A stretch of DNA of 64,000 nt, from contig JBBHKE010003155.1 in NCBI GenBank assembly GCA_037447655.1, forward strand, positions 176,333 through 240,332, given 5' to 3'. Origin of the DNA: Zygnema cylindricum (Eukaryota > Streptophyta > Zygnematophyceae > Zygnematales > Zygnemataceae). The notes under the pieces are model-generated. The model was not told the DNA's origin. It ran no database searches and saw only the letters and a list, made by a program, of their open reading frames with translations. Below are positions 11,701-20,730 of the stretch, piece by piece (within the stretch, counting starts at the first letter, position 1; each line of letters opens with the position of its first letter). Both the position numbers and the translations under genes were made by a program.

Positions 11701-13047
11701 ATGAGGAGACCTTTGCTCCAGTTGTTCAGTTCCCATCAATAAGAATTCTCCTCAGTCTGGCAGCAGCGGAAGACATGGAAATACACAAGATGGACATTAA
11801 GACTGCTTTTCTTAATGGCGAGTTAGAGGAAGAAATTTTCATGAGGCAACTCGAGGGGTTCGTGGAGGAAGGAGAAGAGAGCAAAGTCTGCAGGCTCATA
11901 AAGTCCTTATATGGACTGAAGCAGGCTCCCCGACTGTGGAATAAAGAACTTGATGAGTTTCTTACTAGTCTATGATATATCAAGATCAGTTTTGACCATT
12001 CTATCTATATGTTTGAAGATGAGGATGGTGTGATCTTTATTGCAATTTATGTGGATGATCTGTTGGTGTTAAGTAAGTCTTTCGAAAAGATCAATAAGTT
12101 GAAGAAAGATCTAAGAAGCAGATTTGACATGAAAGATTTAGGGAGGCAAGATATATTTTGGGAATTCAAATGGAAAGAGATAGGGGGAAGAGGATCATAA
12201 GACTCACTTAGAGAGAAGCAATAGGAAATTTGCTTGAAAAAATTCAAATGGAGAAAGTTAACAGTTGTACCACTCCCATGGACTTGAACAAAGTAAGTGA
12301 TGGGAGTGTAGAAGGAGGAGTGATAATCTTAGATGATCAGATGAGTCCAGAGTAGAGAGAGTTTATGAAGTCTATTCCTTCCAGACAGGTCGTAGGAAGT
12401 TTAATCTACTTTATGAACTGTACAAGGCCGGACATAGCGGCAGCAATAGGAGTCATCAGTAGGAGTCTTAACGATCCTAGAAAGACAGATTGGGAGGCAA
12501 CCAAGAGAGTCATGAGATATATGGTTGGAACCAGAGAATTATGGTTGCATTTGGGAGGGGAACACACTGATATCACCACTTGGAGTGATGCCAATTATGG
12601 GGATGCACCTTTGAGAAGATGCACTTCTGGATATGTTTTGTATGTGGGGGAAGGTGCTTGCTGTTGGAGCAGTAAGCAAAAAAATGTGGTTGCTCAGTCT
12701 ACTATGGAGGCTGAGTATATGGCGTCTTCTTCTGATGTAAAAGAACTAATGTGGGTGAAATCATTGTTGCAAAAACTGGGATATATGAAGGAGGGAGTGC
12801 ATGAAGTTTCAATGATAATCAAGTTGCAATTGGAATGGCAGCCAATCTAAAACACCATTTCAAAGCAAAGCATATGGACATAAGATTAAGCTTCGTGAGA
12901 GAAAAAGTTGAAAATAAAATTTTAAATCTTATGTATATACCTGATGAAGAAATGGTGGCTGACATGATGACCAAACCTATGCCCTCTCCTAAATTAAAAT
13001 ATTGTCAGGAAAAATGCAGGTTGAAAGAAAAAATAAAATTAGACTAG
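8730..13047 (+). pseudogene. Copia gag-pol of element B, disrupted
   Basis: Order: gag from 8730 (LQVMGPPSSVPTFNGSRF), a CCHC knuckle CFFCKELGHFIADS in which the last Cys is Ser, protease with WIIDSGASMYMC near 9835, integrase with HKRLGH and CSGCAQGKAHKL zinc site, then TITDDWSRYSKVYF, RSDNGG and GVVERFNRT (the D, D, E residues), RT with AFLNGELEEEIFMRQ and YVDDLLVLS near 12049, and RNase H to ADMMTKP. Stops lie at 9198, 9207, 9423, 10035, 10158, 10558, 11278 and 11973, with frame changes near 10150, 11695 and 12145. The protein cannot be made. Family knowledge places these domains in the Ty1/copia order (integrase before RT). Confidence 0.93.
8750..8764 (+). promoter_or_regulatory. Primer-binding site, half tRNA-Met(i) type, overlapping gag AUG
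   Basis: The bases directly after the LTR are GGTTATGGGCCCACC. Their complement GGTGGGCCCATAACC is the anticodon stem and loop of the plant initiator tRNA-Met (anticodon CAU), not its 3' acceptor end. Priming by the 5' half of a cleaved initiator tRNA is established for Drosophila copia and yeast Ty5. The ATG complementary to the anticodon (8754-8756) is in frame with gag. The same 15 bases follow the 5' LTR of element D. Confidence 0.85.
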
Positions 13048-13060
13048 AAAATAAGCGGAG
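13046..13060 (+). promoter_or_regulatory. Polypurine tract of element B
   Basis: AGAAAATAAGCGGAG abuts the 3' LTR. One C interrupts the purine run compared with elements A and C. Confidence 0.75.
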
Positions 13061-14058
13061 TGTTTAAATAAATAGTTTTTGTTATTTTCTAGGTCTTAAT
13101 ATATTTGCGGAAAAAGGAACTTGCAGGCAGTTTGTCTTCATCTCTTCTCTTTTACCCCCATACTTGTTGTAGTCACTGAAAGAGAGAGAGAGAGTGATGG
13201 AGCCATGGCTGCCTCAGCTCCATAGACAGGGTTAGAGAGTGACCTTAAGTCACTCTCTACAAAAAGGTTGAGTCCAACAGGACTCTAACCCCAGACCGGT
13301 TGAGCGTGGTGTAGCCGTCCGCTCTAACCAGTCTGTCGTAGATGTTCGCTAGAGTATATAGGGTGTGAATCATATTTAAAGTATGTTACGTCCCGTAATC
13401 CGATTAACGGAAATGTAAATGTAACATCATAGAACAGGTTAAATTCAGTGCGGACTGGATCCCGCACAAAACAAATGAATCTGACATTTGTTTTGACGAA
13501 CGACATTTAATGCACGTTCTTATCCAACGGCATACGTCTTCGCCGAGATTCCGAAATGGTCACCTTGGCGTTTTGTGACGTGGCATGACCTGGAGCCACG
13601 TGGAGAGATGACATTCGGTCATGGGAATTTCGAGGAACGTACGGACGAGTGAAAAACGGACACGCGTCCACTTAATAGCTTTGTCGTACATATGTCGTAC
13701 AAAAGGTACACCGGCAGTAGTACTTTTGGTACGGTAGAGTAATCTGATTGGTCCGTACTTCAGTAGATAAAAGTTATTAGAGGGAATCACGACTAAGAAA
13801 ATTTTGGTAGGTAGTCAACTCTCCCTTTGAGAGTTTATACAAATTGGCATTTTTACTGCCTCATAACAAATCGGTTGGTTGGCCGTCTTCAGTGATTCTT
13901 TTTGCTACGGACTTAGAGGAGTCCAGAGTGCATAGGGGTGCAGTCAAACTGTCATTTTTCCTTCATAGACAGCAGTGGTTGTGGCTTGAAGTGGGTTAGT
14001 TAAATACTATCTAGAGGCTTTTTGTATTATGTGGTCAAATGGAGGACACAAAATTGCA
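13061..14058 (+). repeat. 3' LTR of element B (998 bp)
   Basis: It matches 7754-8749 along its length with scattered substitutions and ends ACACAAAATTGCA before CTTTC. The antisense tRNA-like module is at about 13261-13340; its B box differs by one base from that of the 5' LTR. Confidence 0.93.
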
Positions 14059-15190
14059 CTTTCAGTTACAACATTCTGCTGAGGATTTTTAGGAACTTTC
14101 TTTTGGTGTTGCACTCCATCTTCTCTTAGAAAATCCTCAAACTGGTTAGGGGTATACTCTCCACCATTGTCAGTCCTTGCTCTCTTGATTGAGGTTTCAT
14201 GAGGTTTTTCACTCCATGCTTTATATTGTTTAAAACATTCTTGAGCCTCTGACTTATTTTTCAAAAAATACACCTTGGAATACGGAGACCAATCATCTGT
14301 GATAGTCATCATAAATCTCTTCCCCTCGGGTGATGGAACTCTTGGCGGCCCCCAAATATCTTTGTGTACTAAATCTATAATCGTTTCTCCCTTATAGGTG
14401 GCAGTTTTTCGGAAGGGTAACCTGTGTGCTTTACCTTGAGCACATCCACTACAATCACTTATATTCTCACTTTCACCGAACTGAATCCCTTCCACTACTC
14501 CCATCTTTTTCATCTCTCTTAACTTATCTAGATTCACATGCCGAAGCCTCTTATGCCACAACATTATATCATGAACACCAACATAATAAAGTTTCTTCTT
14601 TTCATTGCTTAAAATCAGCCTAAACATCCCTTGGCTACCTTTTTCAGCAGTGAAATAAACTTCTTCCTCAAAACTAGCAATAAAGACTCCTTTCCTAGTG
14701 CTAGTATCAAAATCCTTAACATCTACTACAGACGTAGAGATTAGGTTTTTTTTTCAGCCCAGGAATAAACAATACTTCTGAAAATATAACTATAGATGTC
14801 TTTCCTTCTACTAACACTTTTAGATCTACTGATCCCACAAGAGTAGTATTGATTATCCTCCCATCCCTGTACTTTATCTCTACGGTGGGAATCTTTCTTA
14901 TGTTAGTGAAAAGATGTTTATCTTTACACATGTGCATGGATGCACCTGAATCTACAATCCAGCATGCTTCACCTTTCAATCCACCGAAATAACATTTCTG
15001 CTTTCGTGGAATTTCGATCTCGTTTTTCTCTTCCAACTCCTCATCCAATAGGAGTTCATCGTCCTCGTCCTCGAATTGCTCCTCATTTACCTATGTCACA
15101 AGGGCCTTTTTCTTTCCTCTCGAGGGTCCACCGGTCTGCCCCTCCTTTAACCGCAGCTCGGTTAACTTAGTGCATTCAGCCATATACTGC
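14059..15190 (-). pseudogene. Copia element C gag-protease-integrase portion
   Basis: Read on the minus strand from about 15190: second half of the gag CCHC knuckle (PGQYMAEC), TELRLKEGQTGG, an acidic linker, KQKCYFGG, the protease site WIVDSGASMHMC near 14960, then integrase zinc site (LWHKRLRHVNLDKL and CSGCAQGKAHRL), TITDDWSPYSKVYF and RTDNGGEYTPNQF. A TAG after KKKALVT and a change near 14740 break the frame. It ends at 14059, where element B is inserted next to the catalytic Glu; the rest of the integrase resumes at 7753. Confidence 0.88.
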
Positions 15191-15198
15191 CCGGGTTT

Positions 15199-15455
15199 CT
15201 ACCGGCTACCTTGGCGGACGGCAGGTACCAGGTTCAAACCTTGGGTCCTCCAAGTTCATTTTGGTAAAATCTACCTCCCTAATACCTGTCCTCGTCGAGA
15301 TAGCATAGGCGGCCATGGCTCTATCTCCCTCTCCAACTTTCAGTGACTGCGACAAGTGTGGAAGCTGGAGAGAGGAGTTAGAGGCAGACTGCCTCTGCTT
15401 CTTTTTTGCATTTTACAAAACATAGAAAATACTAAAATAACCTTTAATTCCTACA
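15199..15455 (-). repeat. 5' LTR remnant of element C
   Basis: About 257 bp matching the first quarter of the 3' LTR, beginning TGTAGGAATTAAAGG on the minus strand at 15455 and followed outward by TCAGT. It stops inside the tRNA-like module at about 15199 and is joined to gag sequence, so roughly 780 bp of LTR are lost. Confidence 0.85.
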
Positions 15456-15460
15456 TCAGT

Positions 15461-15672
15461 ACCACCTGGTACTTAGTTTATTTATTTGTATGATGGTTCA
15501 GTTTTGTTTTGGTTGTCTTGTATTGTCTTGAACGATGAATATGATATTTAGTGCGATGTACGTGTCTAGTTCCTTTAATGCGTGTCACTTTGCTTCGGCG
15601 CTTGAATGTTTTTTGTTATGCGCACGTCCGCATGTGGACTTCGGCGCCCTCGTCTGTTTTTACTTAGTGGAG
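15461..15672. other. Intergenic, no gene seen
   Basis: Short flank between element C and the next MITE; nothing recognisable was found. Confidence 0.4.
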
Positions 15673-16408
15673 TAAGGGTCAAGTTCCATCAATCGTTTCT
15701 GTAATTGTACGGCCAACTCTACGGTCCGAGTTAATTGAGTCGATGTTCCATCACGAAGATTCTGTAATCCATGAGTTATACATTGAGTGGCACCACGTGG
15801 GTTTTGACTGGATATCTAAAATCTTTTAAAAATCTTCACACTGACAAATTTCACTTCAAATCTTCACTTGCGTACCATGTACCGGCGTACCAAGTCATAA
15901 TACGACAAAACTTTTGTACTTTATGCGGACGCCAGTCTTTTACGCCAGCTCATTTTTTAGGGTTCTTGTTTTCGAACATGACTAAAATCCTTTGCTGGAA
16001 ATAGTGTGACGAAAGAAATTGCGCAACGAAGGACTGTTTCGAGATTACTTTTTTAATTTTTAGTTGCATTTTGAAAAGTACATACCATGTACAAATTTTG
16101 TCTATTTTCGTTGGTTTTCCATTGTGACACGTAGCTTATTCGTCTAGCGTGTCACGATTAATTTTTTTCTGTATCTGCCAACCCACCTCTTACAGGTACG
16201 TTGGCAACTACAGAGAAAAATGAAGCGAACGCCACGCGGATGAACATCCGACGGTCACTGTTACCTCCAAGACCTTCGGAGAGTATTGGCAAGATTCTCT
16301 TTAGTGTTGTTTCGCGTATAAAAACAAAATAAATGGTACGAATTGGTACGGATAGGCGCGAATTTCTGTAAACTATCCCACTTTTCGATTGATGGAACTT
16401 CACCCTAA
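15673..16408. mobile_element. Harbinger/Tourist-like MITE, TSD TAA
   Basis: TAA at 15673-15675 and 16406-16408 flank termini GGGTCAAGTTCCATCAATCG and CGATTGATGGAACTTCACCC, which are inverted repeats with one mismatch. A TWA trinucleotide duplication is the hallmark of PIF/Harbinger elements. The 730-bp element has no transposase. Related copies occur at 3035 and from 61168 to the window end. Confidence 0.85.
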
Positions 16409-16488
16409 GTGGTCGTGAGTTGTCGGTGTTAAGCAGGTATATGAATCAGTATTTCAATGAGTTTAGCATGCAGTCTAGTACACCGCGC

Positions 16489-16930
16489 ATCGTTATTAGT
16501 GTCAACGACACTAATTTGGGTTCTTAAATTTTTGATTTTTTTCCTCAAATAGGATACATGATTTTAATTTTTCCTTGACGTTAATTAAGGTACCGTACAA
16601 AATAGCGTAAAGGAAGAATTACAATAATATCTAAATAGTGTAGTGTACGGTCGATGTCAGACCGTACATAAATGTACATTTTCAAGTGAAAATTTTACAA
16701 AAAATGAGTTAAATTAGACGCGCACGCATAGGATCGTGCGCTAAAAAAACGGGATTGTTCTTACACGTAAATTAGTCTTACATGTACGGATATTTAAATT
16801 TCATGACGGCGTACGATTTTTAATATTTTGTACGGATACATATATTAGTGTATATAATCGTACAACGAATATTCCATTTTTGTTGTTCCCAAATTAGCAT
16901 AAACGCCGAAATTAGAATACACCTTTTTTT
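16489..16930. mobile_element. TA-duplicating (Stowaway-like) MITE, right end degenerate
   Basis: The left end is TACACCGCGCATCG followed by TTATTAGTGTCAACGACAC. Internal GTACGGTC and GTCAGACCGTAC segments recur in the MITE at 54389. The right end is only approximate: CCCAAATTAGC then ACACC near 16892-16926. The left 110 bp are also the inverted partner of 30953-31064. Confidence 0.6.
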
Positions 16931-16974
16931 TTTAAATCTTAATTAGCGTCAATGACAGTATATTTACTTTCACA

Positions 16975-19900
16975 CTATTTAAACTTTGTCACCAGAGCCT
17001 TGTAGAGGTAGTTGAAGGCGGGGATTTCCATGGTGACAGTTTCGCCGGAATTTGTTGCACTCGGGAACTGCAGCGTCAGAGTCGGGAAGATGTCGGCCAA
17101 GTCTTGGGCAGTCCTGCAGAAGGCAGGCAGCGAGGCTCTCGGGTTAGAAGAAACTCTCTCTAGGAAAGAAGGTTTCCTTGTCCCATGGGGGTATTTCTCA
17201 AGGCCACGTATAAGTACTTACAAATGGCCCGTGTATGGGAGGTAGTCATTTTGGAGAACTTGTGATTTTGTAACGCCCAAAGCCTGGAGAGCGAGGACAG
17301 TCCAACGAAATGGGCAAGTCAAGGAGAGTCAGGAAGGACAGGTAAGTCAAGAAGAGTCAAGCAGAGAGATGAACAGCCAGATAGGGACAAAGAAATCGAC
17401 AGATGGAAAGGGAAGCAAGGTCAAGAGATGGCCAATTCAATTCAAGAGTGAGGTGATTTACAGAAATTGAAGGCAGAAGAAGTGGAAATGCAAAAAAAGC
17501 AGAAGCCAACAAAAGACGAGCCAAATCAAGAAACAACAAATTGTAGACACATACCAAAGAACAAAGGACAACAGGACTTTTTCTGAAGCATTACTTTCTG
17601 TAAAACCTATTGCAATCCTATGCACTGAAAAACTCCAAATAACCTTGATGCCATTTCCTGGTCCCGCCCTCTTCTGGCTCCCACCAAAACACACAAAATA
17701 GTATGGCTGTACTGGGTAAGAATCAACAAAAAAAACCAAGAAAAGAAGAACAGACCGTTGAATATATGGTGGCATACATATTCTGTGAAATAAGTGAAAA
17801 GCTGGACCCTGTATCCAGGACGAAAGGGTTGGAGGTAGGTATGTTAGGTCCATCACTGCCTACTGAGTAAGACAATAATTCGAGTTGCCAAAAATACCTG
17901 ATATAAAGTAGAAAAACAATGAAAGAAAGAAGAAAATTTAGCCATTGGTCCACAATCCACTCCTAGAAACAAAAATCCCTCCAAACTCTCACAACAAGGG
18001 AAACTCCAACCGTGGTTTTCCATCCGGTCAAAAAAGTAGAAATAAATACAAACAACATAGCCCGTACAAGGGGCTATAATTTTCCAAATTATCATAAAAC
18101 ATCTGGCCTGTTGAAGTTCAAAACCTATTGCTGTGCATTCTGGATATTCAGCTTTGAGCTACTGACATCTCTCTCTCCCTCTCTCCCTCCCTCCCCGCTC
18201 ACCCTCCCTCCCTCGAGGGCTAGGGAGGGAGAGAGGGAGAGAGATGGAGGGAGGGAGAAAGAGAGAAAGGGAGAGAGAGTGCGAGAGAGAGTGCGAGAGA
18301 GAGAGATTGAGAGAGAGAGAGAGACAGAGAGAGAGAGAAAAAGCGACAGAAACCCCAATTTCAAAAAAAAATCTACCACGCAGCATACAAAACAATAACA
18401 ACCATCTCTCACGATATCCCTGCTTCTCCTCCGTCTTCAACCAGACTCTCAACAGTGGGACCGGAACCAGACATTAGATTACAACTACAGGTCTCTTATG
18501 GCAGTCCAGAGTCTACTGAAGAACCGTACATGACGTTAGTCCCAGCCTTTACAGGCGAATAAACAGCTCCTGCAGGGAGAGTGGTTCTCCCTAACACCAA
18601 ATGACCGTCCGTCCCCACTCCCTCCAAACACACCGAGAAAGATTGCCCTATATCCTTCAAATAGTTGAGGATTGAGTCCGGACCCATCGCCAGTCCCATG
18701 AGCCCATCGTATCCGTAAGTTCCCGGGGAAATGTTATTCGACTGGACCCGCCCACATCTGCAATTTGATTATTCCCCATTTACCTCCCATTACCATCACA
18801 TTTGGTGAGATGAGAGGCACAACAAATCAAAATACTAAGCGTCACCGATGTCACATTCCACAGTAGTGCAACACATCAGTTGATCACATCAGAGACCGTT
18901 AAAATCCAACTCGACACATCACACTAACTGACAAAAAACCACATCGAGTCACAGTTTATCGAATAGAACCACCCATAACATTGTAGAGACTACATCGAGG
19001 CTGTTTGCGAATTGAAAACTTTTCGGAAAAAGATGTTGAAACTTTGACAAATGAACCAAAAATCTCAACTTAATAGCCGATTCCTCACCCAAAGACGACG
19101 TTTGGTTGCCAGAAAGTCTTGTTTGAGAATGTGACGGCCAAAGTATCGACATACACATTCCCCCAAGTGAAGCTCGTATCCAAATATTTGACCACATATT
19201 CACAGTATTTATCGGTTGGGGAAAAATCCACAGTTGTGTTGGGAGTCGGTATGTTACATCCGTAACTATTTACAAAAAAAGTCGATAAAGTATTACAAAT
19301 TTTGTCATTACAGAGAACGGCATTCTCTGTCGAGGAACTTGTCGTACTGTAGCTGGGATTCATGGGCTGGAAAAAGACAAATACAAAAATACAATGATGA
19401 GGCAAGAGTGAGAATGAGAATATGGACACTGAATCGAAACAGAATACGAAGACAAGTCACAACCGAAGGAAGTGAATTCTAGCAGTAAGAACAGTAGCAA
19501 GAACAAAATAACCAAAGAAAAAGAAAAAGAAGAACAAGCAGTTTGCCTCCGCAACACCTCCTACACCCTCTGACATCCACTCTCACTCCTTTCTCCAAAC
19601 AAATATTACTACACAACCGACACCCACGCCAATACCCACACTCACTTCACCTTTCCCTTTCCCTATCCTCCTCCTCCCTCTCTCCCTCTTTGTGCTCCCC
19701 CTCCCTTCCCCTTCAGCCAACCCCCTCCCTCCATCCCTCCCACTCCCTTCCCCAACCCCCCCACCAGCGTGGAGCTTGGGTCCTCGTCGCACTGTATGCA
19801 GTCACATTGCACCCAGAGCAGCGAGCTCCCCGTGTCCACCAGCACGTTGAACTGCTGCCCGGCCGACCCCAGGGAGATGGTAGTGAAGTACGACCTGGGC

Positions 19901-20146
19901 GCCCAGGGAGAGGGAGAGAGAGGGAGGGAAAGGGAAGCAGAGGGAGAATCTTTTGAGAGAGGGCAAGGGGTGCGAGAGGAGGACGGGGAAGGGAAGGAGA
20001 GGGGTAATGAACGGTTGTTGAGGGGTTTTTTGAGTGTGGGCGCCTCACAAAGGATTTGTCAGTCGGGTGAGTTCCCACGACACCTCCGCAGGGGCAGAGG
20101 CGTTGGAGGCGAGGGAGCGGCCACGAGGCTTGTGGGACTGGAAGGT
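16975..20146 (-). CDS. Pepsin-like aspartyl protease (family A1), partial, at least six exons
   Basis: Exons on the minus strand: 20146-20049 (RGRSLASNASAP, propeptide end), 19894-19765 (ISLGSAGQQFNVLVDTGSSL, first catalytic DTGS), 19366-19089 (TENAVLCNDKICN, FWQPNVVFG), 18757-18525 (CGRVQSNNISPGTYGYDG, LMGLAMG), 17859-17756 (PFVLDTGSSFSLIS, second catalytic Asp) and 17159-16975 (ASLPAFCRTAQDLADIFPTL). The first five join with consistent GT-AG phases. Plant secreted or vacuolar A1 proteases of the APF1 type have this cysteine pattern (VQCDC, CNDKIC, FGCG). The signal peptide exon and a segment between the fifth and sixth exons were not found; phases there do not match. The last exon ends KFK-stop before the family's usual C-terminal part, so the gene is truncated or has a distal exon. 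Confidence 0.8.
18160..18345. repeat. CT/GA microsatellite in protease intron
   Basis: CTCTCTCC-rich then GAGAGA-rich runs, meeting at a CCCTCGAGGGC palindrome. The long ORFs on both strands here are repeat artefacts. Confidence 0.85.
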
Positions 20147-20279
20147 CTGCAAGAGAGGCAGAAGATGACATCAGCAGCACTATCAGGCAGCCACAGGGTG
20201 ACATCAGCAGCACTGTCAGGAAATCGCTAGGCACCGCAGAGCGGTGGTCCAAGCCGGTACCCTGCCTCTGGGTCTTCTT

Positions 20280-20585
20280 CTCTAGAGAGGCTTGGAGAAA
20301 GGCAGAGAGAGAGGGTGAGAGAGGGAGAGGCAGGCGAGGGGAAGGGAAGAAGGAGAGGGGAGAGAGGGAGGAGAGGGAAAAAGAAAATAAAAAAGAGGGA
20401 AGGGGGAGACAAAAGGAGAGGGAGAGGAAGAAAAAGAGCAAGGGGGAGGAAAGGGAGAGCGAGACGGAGACCGAGAGGGAGAAAGAGAGGGAGAGGGAGA
20501 GGGAGAGGAGAGAAAAAGAGAGAAGGAGAGCGAGAGAGAGAAGGAGAGGGAGAGAGAAGGAGAGAGAGAAAAGAGAGAGCCGTGA
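20280..20585. repeat. GA-rich low-complexity tract
   Basis: Almost pure AG purine run of about 300 bp upstream of the protease propeptide exon. Ser/Leu- or Arg/Glu-rich ORFs across it are artefacts. Confidence 0.85.
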
Positions 20586-20730
20586 CAAAGAGCTTGTGTC
20601 AATTTCATTGACCTGGAGAACGCTGCCTTTGCAATTCGGAAAAAAATCAAGACGCCAAAGATGACAATGTGATACTCCAAGCACATACACCTTTTAACAT
20701 TTTTTGTTTGTTAAGAGAATAAGCGAATAC

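Larger units (their letters stand above)
7749..14063 (+). mobile_element. Copia element B, complete structure, TSD CTTTC
   Basis: Target duplications CTTTC occupy 7749-7753 and 14059-14063. The element (7754-14058, 6305 bp) has LTRs at 7754-8749 and 13061-14058, a primer-binding site at 8750-8764, a decayed gag-pol, and a polypurine tract at about 13046-13060. It is inserted in the opposite orientation into the integrase of element C, between codons that read QQNVVTE on one side and RLNRTLSDS on the other. This makes B younger than C. LTR differences are visible by eye (for example TGTTGAAATA against TGTTTAAATA at the first bases), so the insertion is not recent. Confidence 0.95.
4391..15460 (-). 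mobile_element. Copia element C (minus strand) with element B nested inside
   Basis: Five-base target duplications TCAGT lie at 4391-4395 and 15456-15460 and fix the ends at 4396 and 15455. In minus-strand order it has a 5' LTR remnant (15455 to about 15199), gag-pol remnants (about 15190-14059 and 7753-5443), a polypurine tract and a complete 3' LTR (5429-4396). Element B interrupts the integrase. A deletion fused LTR position about +250 directly to the gag zinc knuckle, removing the rest of the LTR, the primer-binding site and most of gag. The element is therefore immobile. Confidence 0.92.

Noticed and set aside
17357-17856. Extra protease exon reading PYYFVCFGGSQKRAG
   Set aside because: No similarity to the A1 fold at that point and no convincing acceptor; treated as intron.
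18012-18477. Overlapping Arg/Glu- and Ser/Leu-rich ORFs on both strands
   Set aside because: They come from a CT/GA microsatellite in an intron of the protease gene.
19713-20690. 325-codon minus-strand ORF
   Set aside because: It is in a different frame from the DTGS exon and is driven by pyrimidine-rich tracts.
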